A stretch of DNA of 64,000 bases. It comes from Anaspis maculata. Taxonomy: Eukaryota > Arthropoda > Insecta > Coleoptera > Scraptiidae. Below are positions 34,772 to 45,300 of the stretch, one piece after another. Under the pieces are notes generated by a model. It had not been told where the DNA came from. It worked only from the letters and a program-made list of their open reading frames with translations, and searched no databases. The stretch lies in assembly GCA_949128115.1 (NCBI GenBank), contig OX421966.1:3534001-3598000 (forward strand), read 5' to 3'. The position numbers were made by a program, and so were the translations under genes. Numbering within the stretch: the first letter of the stretch is position 1; each line of letters begins with the position of its first letter.

Positions 34772-37150
34772 AACTAGTAGTAGCGCGGCAAACATAGCAA
34801 AAATATTGCCCAAACCTCAGAAAAATTAAATTATAAAATTTTATTATTGATATCGACGCTTGAATTTCATCCTCTATAACATATCCAAAGTCCCAAGAAA
34901 TCCCTTCATTGGCGTTCTTTATAGTCGGTTTCAAAGTATAGTGCGTTCACAGTAACCATATTCCAAGACGATTTTCTGTTTTTGTTGCTATCATTTAACT
35001 GTTATGGTTCAAATCGTTGGTACACTTCACTGTCAAGGTCGCGGAACACAACGCAATAAGTTTAGAGAATGTTTCATGCACCAGTGGCGTACCAGACGGC
35101 TGCGAAGGGGCCGAAAAGCGATTTTTCACAAAGTCTTACGGTAAACCGTGACTAACACTTTTTTTGACATGTTTGGTATCATTTCTGACTAAATCGCACA
35201 TCTTGATTCTAAAAATAATAATGAAATTTTGATAGAGACGTGTTCAATCAATTTTATCAGGAAAAAACATGATTGTTTTTACCCTTAAAATTGATGTTTA
35301 GTAATTCTAGTTCCATCATTGTCCAATATATTTATAACTATGATTTTGACTTAGACAGTTGCTTTGGGCTATTTCACACACAAATATCATTCACTGGAAC
35401 TTTTTCCCGTTTTCACAAAGTCACGGAGTTATTTTATTTCTTGAGATGTTGCATGTCAAAGCTTGATGTGACGAAACGTGCTATTACATAGAAAAATTAG
35501 GCAATGGTCAGAATAAAGCTTTGAATTGGTACTGTGGCGGCTCTCATGTGGGCATGTGGCGGAGGAACTGTTGTTTCCCCCGATAGCTTAGTGGTCAGGG
35601 TATCCATCCGGCAAATGGAATACCCGGGTTCGAGTCCCGGTCAGGGTAGACACTTTTTCTCCGTCACATCGCGCCATAGTACTTTATCAATTTCAAGGCA
35701 TGGAAATAGTTATCTCTATCAAACAAAATAGAAAAAACTGGAATTGGAGCCGTATTCTAGTCATGAAAACATTTTTCTTTAGACATTGCGAGCTTCTGAA
35801 ATTAGATTTCTTCATGATGCACGTTTTGGAACAAAACTGTACGGTGTGACTTTGTAACATCGATAGAAACTTCTGGTGTATGAAATTCATCCATAAAATA
35901 GTTCAATTGAACAATCTATGTCAAAATTGTGATCACAGGTGATTTCAACCACAATGGGAATGGAGCTGAAAAATGACAGATTCATAGGTCGAAACTTCGC
36001 GTTTTTCACGAAATTTATTTCGCAATGTCGGAAAAAATGATGTCATGACTAAAATTCGACTCCGACTCCAATTTTTTTTATTTTGTTTGATAGAGAAAAC
36101 TATTGTTATGCCTTGAAATGAATAAAATACCAGATCTAAGCCACATTCTGACCAAAGAGTAATTTTTTCTGTGAAATAGAACGTTTCATCACATCAAGCT
36201 TTGACATGCAACATCTCATGAAATAAAATCACTCCGTGACTTTCTGGAAACGAGAAAAAATTTTAGCAAATGATATTTGTGTGTAACATAGCCCAAAGCA
36301 ACTGTCTAAGTCAAAATCATAGTTATATGAATACATTGGACAATGATGGAACTGGAATTACAAAACATGATTTTTTTTCTGATAAAACCGGTTAAACACG
36401 TCTCAATCAAAATTTCATACTTATTTTTAGAGTCAGGATGTGCAATTTGGTCGGAAATGATACCAAACATATCAAAAAAAAGGTTAGTCATGGTTTACCA
36501 TAAGACTTTGTGAAAAATCGCACCTCGGCCCCTTCGCAGCCGTCTGGTACGCTACTGGTGCATGACACATTCTCGAAACTTATTGCGTTGTGTTCCTCGA
36601 TCTTGAAAATATATACCTCAGCAAAAAAAGTATAAAAAAGCAACGATTTGAAAAATGGTAACTTTTGGACCTTCGACCTCTTATAGGAAGCACGCCAGTC
36701 GCGGGTCCCATCGGGGCACCACTTCTTAAAAATTACCTTCAGGTACCTACTACTCACGTGCAAAAGCGTTTTGCATCGGAATGAAATGCAAGGTTGGTTC
36801 CCTTAACGTCCGTACTAAAATGTGAATATTGATATTGCGAGTTACGTCTTTGCTTGCTTCACTTATGAGGACTGTTTTTCTTCGAAAAAAGTTTATAGCT
36901 GTGGTGTGGTCTTTATAAGTGGACCGAACGATTTGAACCACAACAGTGGAATGATAGCAACAAAAACAGAAAATCGTCTTGGAATATGGTGACTGTGAAC
37001 GCACTACACTTTGAAACCGACTATAGAAAAAGCCAATGAGGGGATTTCTTGGGACTTTGAATCCCTCCCGTATAGAGGATGAAATTCTGCGTCGATATCA
37101 ATCATAAAATTCCATGATTTAATTTTACTGACCCTAGAAACTATCTTTGC
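34772..37150. mobile_element. Palindromic foldback element, ~1-kb arms
   Basis: TAGCGCGGCAAA near 34778 is inverted near 37150. Inverted matches continue through GATATCGACGC, CCAAGACGATTTTCTG, TACCAGACGGCTGCGAAG, GGTAAACC with GTGACTAAC, CATGTTTGGTATCATTTC and GATGTTGCATGTCAAAGC. A loop of about 200 bp lies near 35.8-36.0 kb. The left arm carries a roughly 165-bp tRNA-bearing insertion (35520-35685) absent from the right arm. Confidence 0.92.
35577..35648 (+). tRNA. tRNA-like gene or pseudogene, anticodon loop CCGGCAA (GGC)
   Basis: It folds as a cloverleaf. The anticodon stem TCCAT/ATGGA is perfect and the T-arm CCGGG-TTCGAGT-CCCGG is perfect. The A box (TAGCTTAGTGG) and B box (GGTTCGAGTCC) match consensus, and a TTTTT pol III terminator lies at 35654-35658. 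Weak points are an acceptor stem with two mismatches in seven pairs, a D stem with several G-U pairs, and C instead of U at position 33. The anticodon would read GGC (Ala). A tRNA-derived pseudogene or SINE head is as likely as a working tRNA. Confidence 0.6.
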
Positions 37151-37540
37151 CGCGCTATAGATGGTCTGTTGAATGTATGTTTGGTTGCATAATTATATTA
37201 GCATGAAAAATAGCAGCATCAGTTTATTTCTTGTCCATAATATTACTCGACAATTGCTCTTTTTCTAATACCTAGTGATCTAACAGTGAAATTTGCAAAT
37301 TTCAGTGCCACAGGTCTACAAGCCATTTTTGAATGGAATGCTCTCCAGGGACGAAATTATAAGGGGATGGGGAGAGAGGCTACCGCCGACTAAATGCCGA
37401 CCTCGATGCCGACAGTTGCCGTTTCCAAGTTCTTAGTTTTGCAATGTCTATGGGCGAAGTGACCTGACATGTGGATAAATGCGTGGTGGACCTTTTTCGA
37501 GTGACGTGTTTGAGCTGTGGGCTGATTTCGCCGTGGACCG

Positions 37541-38600
37541 CTAGATATGGACCCTTCGCAACCTTCTTCCCGTTTCCTTTGTTTTATTCCTTTTGTTTTA
37601 GACGTAGGTACTTCTTTCCTTTTTATGCTTTTGCGCGATACTATCCATGCGTTGTTATTCGTCCTTTGCGTTTTACTGTGTCATTTTTTCTTGCACTTCA
37701 TTCCTTCTTTACACGCGTCGACTGCCTTTTTTGCGACTTATTTCCCATTTTCTTTGATTTATTCCTAATTTTCAATGGTTTTTGTGCGATTGCTGCGATT
37801 TTTAGCCCTGTTTCTTATGTTACGACGCGTTCTTTTCAGCTTCTCCTCTCCCAACACCCCTATTTTGCTCCCCGGTCTCGTTGGTGTTTTTTGGTAGCGT
37901 ATTGCCACAAAACAATGTCTTTCAGTGGTTTTCTTACGATTTCTTGCAATATTTCCTGTTTTTTTTTTTGGTTTTATGACCAGGCGCGTGCTGGGACCCT
38001 TGAAAGGGCCCGGGCAAATTCATAATAGAAGCCCCCCCCCGACTAGGGGTGCCCGATTTTCAAAAATCAAAATCAGGACAAGAATTTCTGAATAAAAAAA
38101 GTGAAAAAATGAAACACTAATTTTTTGAAGTGCGAGCAAAGCGAGCAAAATGGCGCCGCAGATGAAAAATATTTCGGAATGATAATAATAATGCTGATAA
38201 TAATACCGAAAACAAATTTCAAGTAGGTGAGTTCTAGTTCTTTCTATTCTCAATTTAACACTACAAATTAGCAAATCAGAACAACTTGGATACGTCCCAA
38301 AAAAAAAAACTGGATCCGATTATTGATACAGAACATATTCTTACGATCAAAAAAGTCTGGGAATGAATAATTCAATAGTCAATTTCATGCTCAAAAAAAA
38401 TTGTCCAATTTTTTGAGAATTCAAAAATGTAAAAAAGACAAGAAAGGACCATTGAGGCCCTACGGCTGAGGGCCTATCGGAAAATGCCCGGCTGCCCGGC
38501 GGGCCAGCACGCGCCTGTTAATGACGCGTTATTCTTAGCTTCTCCCCTCCCAACACCCCTATATTGCTCCCCGGTTCTGTTGGTTTGTTTTATTTTTTGT
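37541..38600 (+). repeat. Dispersed pyrimidine-rich repeat, split by a hAT-type MITE
   Basis: The sequence 37541-37980 plus 38518-38600 matches the reverse complement of 55080-55580 and, partly, 41940-42070 (GACGCGTTATT, AGCTTCTCCCCTCCCA, ACACCCCTA, TTGCTCCCCGGTT). Internal repetition has a period near 150 bp. Long Phe-rich ORFs in these copies are read in different frames in different copies, so they are not conserved proteins. Confidence 0.8.
37981..38517. mobile_element. hAT-type MITE with 8-bp target-site duplication
   Basis: The ends are CAGGCGCGTGCTGG and its inverted repeat (CCAGCACGCGCCTG). The flanking 8-mers are TTTATGAC and TTAATGAC. Copies of the host repeat at about 41970 and 55185 read TTTTATGACGCGTTATT without interruption, which is the empty site. 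The CAG...CTG ends and 8-bp duplication are hallmarks of hAT elements. The 537 bp interior is non-coding. Confidence 0.92.
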
Positions 38601-38603
38601 TTA

Positions 38604-41552
38604 TACTCTATACACTGATAGAAAGGACCACCAGATTCCTCCGCTTGAAAAGTAGTCCCGAGTGTTATCCGCGAAATTTAAAATTCCAGTTAGGTTTAAT
38701 ACCATATTTAAGGCTGAAGGGGACGATAAAATAATGTGTTTCTGAGACGCGAGATGGCGCGGAAACTAATAACATTCTTAAAATTGACTCAATTATTATA
38801 TTTAGATTATATAACTATTTGATGCTGTAGTCAAAAATTATTTTTTTCATATTTTTTGGAAAAAAAATTTCGATTTTGTCAAATATTCAATTTTTTTTTT
38901 GAAAATCTAAGGTGGTCATTTCATCCTCTGATAAATATTGTATATTAGCCTTTTTTCAAAATTCAAATATCATAAATAGTATCGACCGAAATCAATTTTG
39001 AATATTTCCCTTTGAAGTTCACCGCGTGCCGCCCGCCGCCACCTGCAAGCGGTTCCCATCCTGTATCATCATACAATATTTATAGTCCGCGAGAAATAAG
39101 AGCTCTGTCGTAATTGCAGAATTAATGCCTGGACTGTATGTCTCCAGTCCCGTAGAAAATCCCAACAGTGTAACAAGCAACTGGGCAATACCTGATCGGT
39201 CACTCTTTCAATTTTGATTATTAATAGCTTCGTCACTCGATATAATTGGGATGTTCTCCAGAAATAAATAAGTAAGATGAGTGAAAAACTACTATAAAGA
39301 AAAGTACAGTAGGAGGCTTTATTTTGTTTTCTGTTTCATGCACAAAATGTTTATAACGAGAGATGGAAAAGGCTATCCGTCAAGTTGGCCTGTGAATCAA
39401 AAAGTAACAGTCACAGAGATAGGAAACTGCAGTTCACAAAATGACTAAAACTAATTTTTGTTGGAATCAAATTCTTGAAACATTCGAAAATTCAAAAAAA
39501 AAAGTTCACCCATATACGAACGGTGCACCCTGGTGCAAGTACAAGCATCTTATCTTAGCAGTCTGTCGCCCATTAGGAGCAGCCAATTTCATTCTTTGAT
39601 TCTAATGAAAATTTAGAACAGGCATTGAACCCAGTAACTGGAAGCTATGGGAAGATACAGGTGGTCGATCCTAGCGTAATCATCTCATAGCGGCCTTACC
39701 GTTCAAGATAAAAAAAAAGAAATAGTGCTATTCTGTAAAAAATAACATTCCATAAACTCTCTGTTATGTAAAAATTCGTGTCGGCAATTGGCTGTTGCCT
39801 GGGTGATACAACGTAACAGAGCCTTTATGGAACGGAATTTTTTAGAAAATCGCACCATAAGAAAAAAGTTGTATGGTTTGATTAGAGCTGAACATAACGG
39901 AATAAAGTTAAATTATGAGGCCTGTTTGTGGGCCCGACCCATGGATATCTTGCGGAATCGCCAGACGGGGCTTCTTCCTCATCAGAATGGTACTATCATC
40001 AAGGTGAAATGTCCTAAGTCGGCAAAACAAAAGACCATACAGGAAACCATACAGACCAATCAACAATTTTGTTTGGAGAAAAATTCTCAGCTTAAACGGA
40101 CACACATTCACTATTTTCAAGTACAAGGATATATTGGACTGACAAAATAAAAAAACAAAATTGACTGACTTCTATATCAAAATTTTACTGCCTGAGATCA
40201 TCGATTTGCGGGCTTGTAGGAGCATGCCCATTCGAGAAAGTTGAAATGCCATGACTTTTTTCCCATCAACGGTTCTTAGGTACTGGCCACTTTTCGACAT
40301 TCAAATGCGTATCGTACTACGATACGTAACACAAATTTTATACGAAACAAGTGCATTCTAATGGAACGATTTCAACAAAAATCAAATGAGCTGAGGTCAT
40401 TCACGAAGATAACCACACAGACAGCCAGGCACACAAACAAACAAGACAGATATCCACACAGGACTCAAACGGAGGGACAGACAGACAAACAGACTTCAGA
40501 CGGAGTAGGACTAGTAGTAGTAGTTCTTTGCGGTTTTGTTATTCACTTCCAGTGTATATAGTTTCAAATACATATACACATTTGTGCAGCCTATTGTTTT
40601 GCAATTGCAATTTGACTTTACAATGTTTGTCCCTTTATAATCAGATATGAGTATGTTGGAGTATCAGTATATTGTGGATCTAGATAGTGTGATCACGTGA
40701 GAGGAATAATCAAATTGGACAAAAATTACAATTTCAAAAATCGTAGCAACGAAATATATATCGGCGTAATACCACGATGTCACAAATCTTTACTACTGCT
40801 ATTCACATCGCCTATTTCTCAGAAAACATCATAACACCATGTGTGCAGAAAGTGATCACTACCTATATTATGAATGACTCATCGCGGAGAACAGCTGCAG
40901 CGGGCGGCAAATAACAAAGAGAGATTTTCAAAATGTGTTTCGGAGGGCACCATCCATGCTACAAAAATTCTAAAAACGGATTAATGTTTGATATTTTCAT
41001 TACTTCTAAATGACTACCTGCGATTTTAGAAAAAATCAAAATTATTTTGTAGAATTGAAAAAAAAATTGAAAAATTTATTTGGAATTTTTTTTTGACTAG
41101 TGCATCAAATAGAATTGGAATTTGAGTATAATCCTGTTTTTAGATCTAAAATCGGACTGATAGTTTTCTCAAAAACATTTTATTACTTTTGATGTATTTT
41201 CTCTCTGTTGCACACTTGGTACTCAGTTTCAGTCTCCTTTAGCCTTAATGAATGAGAATTTTTTTTTAATGAAGCTGATTTCATCACACAACGCTCACAA
41301 CAGCCGAGCCGACTAAAAATAACAAACATCATAGAGAAATGGAGGTTAGAAATCGTACGTAAGTGTCAAACTCGCTGAATGTAATGCCATTGGCTTGACG
41401 TAGGAATGATTTGCCCGGGTAAGACTACCAACCGAACAAAACTGATATTAGTTCCAAACGCGCCTATGTTGTTACAGTCTTTGGTGCTTTTGTTTGCTAT
41501 AGGTTACATCACTGAAATTCAAAAAAGTCCGTTCTATCGGTGAACAGACTAT
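38604..41552. mobile_element. 2.95-kb DNA transposon with YqaJ-type ORF (ISL2EU-like?)
   Basis: Imperfect terminal inverted repeats (CTATACACTGATAGAAAGG at the left; complement of TCTATCGGTGAACAGACTAT at the right). A short internally deleted sibling lies at 26410-26891, which defines the ends. The host repeat copy at about 42040-42090 reads straight through (TCGTTTAGCACC to TTCAAGAATCCTTGGGCC), consistent with insertion at a TA. The only recognisable protein is a decayed YqaJ-like nuclease. ISL2EU/IS4EU elements are known to encode a YqaJ protein beside the transposase, hence the tentative family; I cannot see the transposase. Confidence 0.65.
39788..40150 (+). pseudogene. Broken YqaJ-like exonuclease
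   Basis: The frame ends with NGTIIKVKCPKSAKQKT, a spacer, then THIHYFQVQGYIGLTK, matching the usual YqaJ order (D/E-I-V-E-I-K-C-P, then Y-x-Q-V/I-Q-G). The preceding metal-binding SPDG motif is present, but in another frame (YLAESPDGA, about 39943-39971), showing a frameshift just before it joins. The glutamate of the EIKCP motif is Lys here (KVKCP), which would remove a metal ligand. A decayed, non-functional copy. Confidence 0.7.
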
Positions 41553-42270
41553 AGCAAACCATTTCGTGTTCAAGAATCCTTGGGCCCTAGCCGCAAATTT
41601 GTTTTAGTCTTTCGCTAAAATTCCAACTTCCTACCCAAAAAGACGCCTGGAAAAAAATTTCCATAGGTTCATGAGCACTGCGAATGGGGAAAAATTGGGG
41701 TGCCATAAACAGATTTTTTTATGTTAAAAAGCAAATCTAGGTTTGAATCTAGAAAAAAACTCGTCTGCGGCGCTGTACCAGTGGGAACCTATAGTAACAA
41801 TGCTATAGTACAACATAACGTCGACCAGCCTTGGGTGTAGGTACCTACATGTATTTCTAATTGTGATATTTTAAAATGTTAGCAATTTTCTCGACCTAAC
41901 CATGTAAAGTGTTTTTGATGGTAAAATAAATGAATATGAATATGAATATATTTCCCCGTTTTTTCTGTTTTATGACGCGTTATTTCCAGCTTCTCCCCTT
42001 CCAGCACCCCTACATTGCTCCCCGGTTCCGTTGGTTTGTTCAATCTCTCGTTTAGCACCATTTCCACATCGTTCAAGAATCCTTGGGCCCTAGCCCTAAA
42101 GAGACGCCACTGGTGAAATCCAATCAAAGACAATCATCGTACTTTTCAAAACCACCTGAAGATGGAGCGCCGTTCCTCAGCCACAGCACTCTATGCGAAC
42201 GTAAACACAACACACCTGTCCATGCCTTAATTAACTAAATACTCGAAAAATACCGCTCCGAATCTCAAAA
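41553..42270. other. Repeat remnants upstream of the Ly6 gene
   Basis: Contains a partial copy of the 37.5-kb repeat (about 41940-42110, with CAAGAATCCTTGGGCCCTAG present at both 41570 and 42070) and AATAAATGAATATGAATAT near 41925, which looks like a retroposon tail. The Ly6 promoter should lie just upstream of 42274, but no TATA or initiator is convincing. Confidence 0.5.
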
Positions 42271-42273
42271 ACC

Positions 42274-42346
42274 ATGGAATTCCTTATGAAAATTTCGTGC
42301 CTTAGTCTACCAGTGGCCTTGTTCCTCTTCCTACAAATACAAGAAA
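42274..42346 (+). CDS. Ly6 gene exon 1 (signal peptide)
   Basis: ATG at 42274 in the context ACCATGG; donor GAAA GTAAGT at 42347. Encodes 24 residues plus one base. A second in-frame ATG four codons on would give nearly the same signal peptide. Confidence 0.85.
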
Positions 42347-45300
42347 GTAAGTTTTCTCGGTTCATGTACATTGTTTTTGTGGTATGCCGCCCAAGAAAAG
42401 CCTCGCCCACTTTTCACTCATTCACTAATTTATTTCTCGTGTTGATTCATCTCGCTAATAATTAGAAATAATTCAACGCTTGGAATTTGCTTTGGAGTCT
42501 TGAAAAATGTATCGTTAAAATTAATTGTTATATACCTAACTGAAATGATTTTTCAGGCACCGCAATCAAATGCTGGGATTGCAGGTCGGATGCCGATCCG
42601 AAATGCGCTGATCCTTTCGACAACACGACGTTCGCCATCACCGACTGCAAGCAAAGAACTCTGGAAGATCTTCCCAATGTCAAGTCCACAATGTGCCGGA
42701 AAATCAGGCAGAAATGTAAATTAATGTACCTACCTAGTCTTGAATGTCGACAAAATTTCAATTCAAAGTTGGCCTTGTATCATGAAGTTTCCAATCAAAG
42801 CCAGCTTTGGAAATGAAGTTTCTGTTCAAAGGTGGCTTTGGAAACTATGGTGGATTTCAAAATATTAAAATGACATCTCGGGCGGCTGTGGAATTTGACA
42901 TTTGTGTTGGAAAATAATGTGTTCCTGGAGCCCTGGTGACTTTGATAAGGCAGATTATCATCAAAAGCTCACAAATTGATGAAAATAAGCTTGTATTTGA
43001 ACACAATTTAACTCAGAAAACACTATATTTCTAGCGCCAATGTCACATTTCACAGCCGCCCGAGATGTCATTTCATCTGAGTCATAATACTATATAGTGG
43101 AGTCGGCACGTTCGGAAAAAGTCCTGTTCACTGCATTTTTGAGTAATGTTCCTTAGAACCTGTCTGAACAATTCTGTCCATCGCCGCAAGCAAAATTTCA
43201 GTTCAGATCCTGTATACAGGGTGAAGAAAAACAATTTGAAAAAATTGCATCTTTTGAACGGACAAAAGTAGAGTATAACAGGGCATGTCATATGATGCGC
43301 AATTTGATGGTTGTAGAGGTACACCAAACCATTTTGCAACATCAATCACCGTTTTTGAGATATTCTAAAAAACTGAGATCTGTCAAAAAAACATTATCTT
43401 CATTATATCGCTTATTTTTGAAGATATCGAAATGAAATTTGGTATTTGTCTTATAAAAGACGTCATAAATGAATAACAGCTGCAGTTATTTTCTAGGCCT
43501 ACTATTTTCCTAAATAAGACAGTCAACTTTTTTGGAGGGGAGCCGCCATCTTATTTTGTGAATATCAAGCTGATGACCGAAAAAATGACTGATAGTCATT
43601 AGGCTAGTATCATGCCGTTACTCTATCATGTGAAAGATCACCTTGGATGGACCATCATACCATTTTTGCTGAAAGAAAGATGATGCACGGATTTTATCGG
43701 ATTCCTCAGAACTAGAGGATCTACTGCTAGCCATCGAGCCATTGCAAGTAATTGAACACCGCGATTATGACCCTTGATCATTCTTCAGGTTGTCTACCAA
43801 GATTCATAGTCATAAGTTCAGCGGTTCGGTTTTAGCAGCTATTCAAATAAAATAGTGTCGATTTTTCATGAAAAAAACAGAAAATCACGAGGTTTCTGGG
43901 TCATTTCTTAGGTCATTGGAAAAAGATCCTCCATGGAATTTTGATAAATTCATGCTGAATTATTAGAAAAAAGTGCATTCTTCAGTATAGGTTTTAAAAC
44001 ACTGGCACAGGATGTACTCATGTGATGTAGGACGAACATGAAAGACTATTTTGCAGTTGGTAGGAAGCGAACAAATTATGCGGTAGGGCAACACTAATAA
44101 TGGAAAGAATATAATTATTCTTTCCAACCTTCTAACCTTATAATTTTTGATGCCGCAATGTATTTTGGAATATATTCTATTCAGATTCCTCCTTCAGCTT
44201 TGAGAAATGATGGCATGATGGCGATCTATGCAGATGACATCACAGGGTGATAAGAAATTGAAGAATTTTATCCCATAATCTAAATAGGCTGGAGGCATGA
44301 AAATCGCCAGAAAGATCCATAATTTAACGCTTAACAAGACAAAAAAAAAACCGTTTCGAACAATTTTCAGCCGTTTCTTCAAACCTATGCTAAAGAATGC
44401 ACTTTTTTCTAATAATTGAGCATAAATTCATCAACATTCCGTGGAGGATCTATTTCCAATGACTTAAGAATTGACCTAGAGACTTCGTAATTTTCTGTTT
44501 TTTTCTCGAAAAGGCAACGCGTCTTAATTCAAACAGCTGCTAAAACCGAACCGCTGCACCTATGGCTATGAATCTTGGTGAGCAACTCGAGAAATGATCA
44601 GGGGTCATAATTGCGGTGTTCAATTACTTGCAATGGCTTGATGGCTGGAAATAGGTCCTCTAGTTCTAACGAACCCGATAAAATCAGTGCGTCATGTTTC
44701 TCCCAGAAAAATGGTATGATGGTCCATCCAATGTGATCTTTCACATGATGGCATGATACTAGCCTAATGACTATCAGTCATTTTTTCGGTCATCAGCTTG
44801 ATATTCACAAAGCAAAATGGCGGCTCCCCTCCAAAAAAGTTGACTGCCTTATTTAGGCAAATAGTAGGCCTAGAAAATAACTGCAGCTGTTATTCATTTA
44901 TGACGTCTTTTATAGAATAAATACAAAATTTCATTCAGATATCTTCAAAAATGAGCGTCATAATGAAGATAATGTTTTTTTTGACAGATCTCAGTTTTTT
45001 TCAAATATCTCGAAAACGGTCGATAATGTATCAAAATGGTTTGGTGTACCTCAACAACCATCCAATTGCGCATCATATGACATGCCCTGCAATACTCTAC
45101 CTTTGTCCGTTCAAGAGATGCAATTTTTTTAAATAGTTTTTCTTCTTCACCCTGTATACAGGATCTGAACTAAAATTTCGCTTGCGGCGATGGACAAAAT
45201 TGTTCAAACATGTGCTAAGAACATGTGTGCCAAAAGACATTGCAATACTCAAAAATGCAGCGTATAATACTGTACCGACCCCTCTAATACACTTTTATGC

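Noticed and set aside
37471..38025. 184-aa Phe-rich hydrophobic ORF and its 175-aa relative at 55060-55587
   Set aside because: Both lie in copies of one pyrimidine-rich repeat and are read in different frames over most of their length, so no protein is conserved; openness follows from T/C-rich composition.
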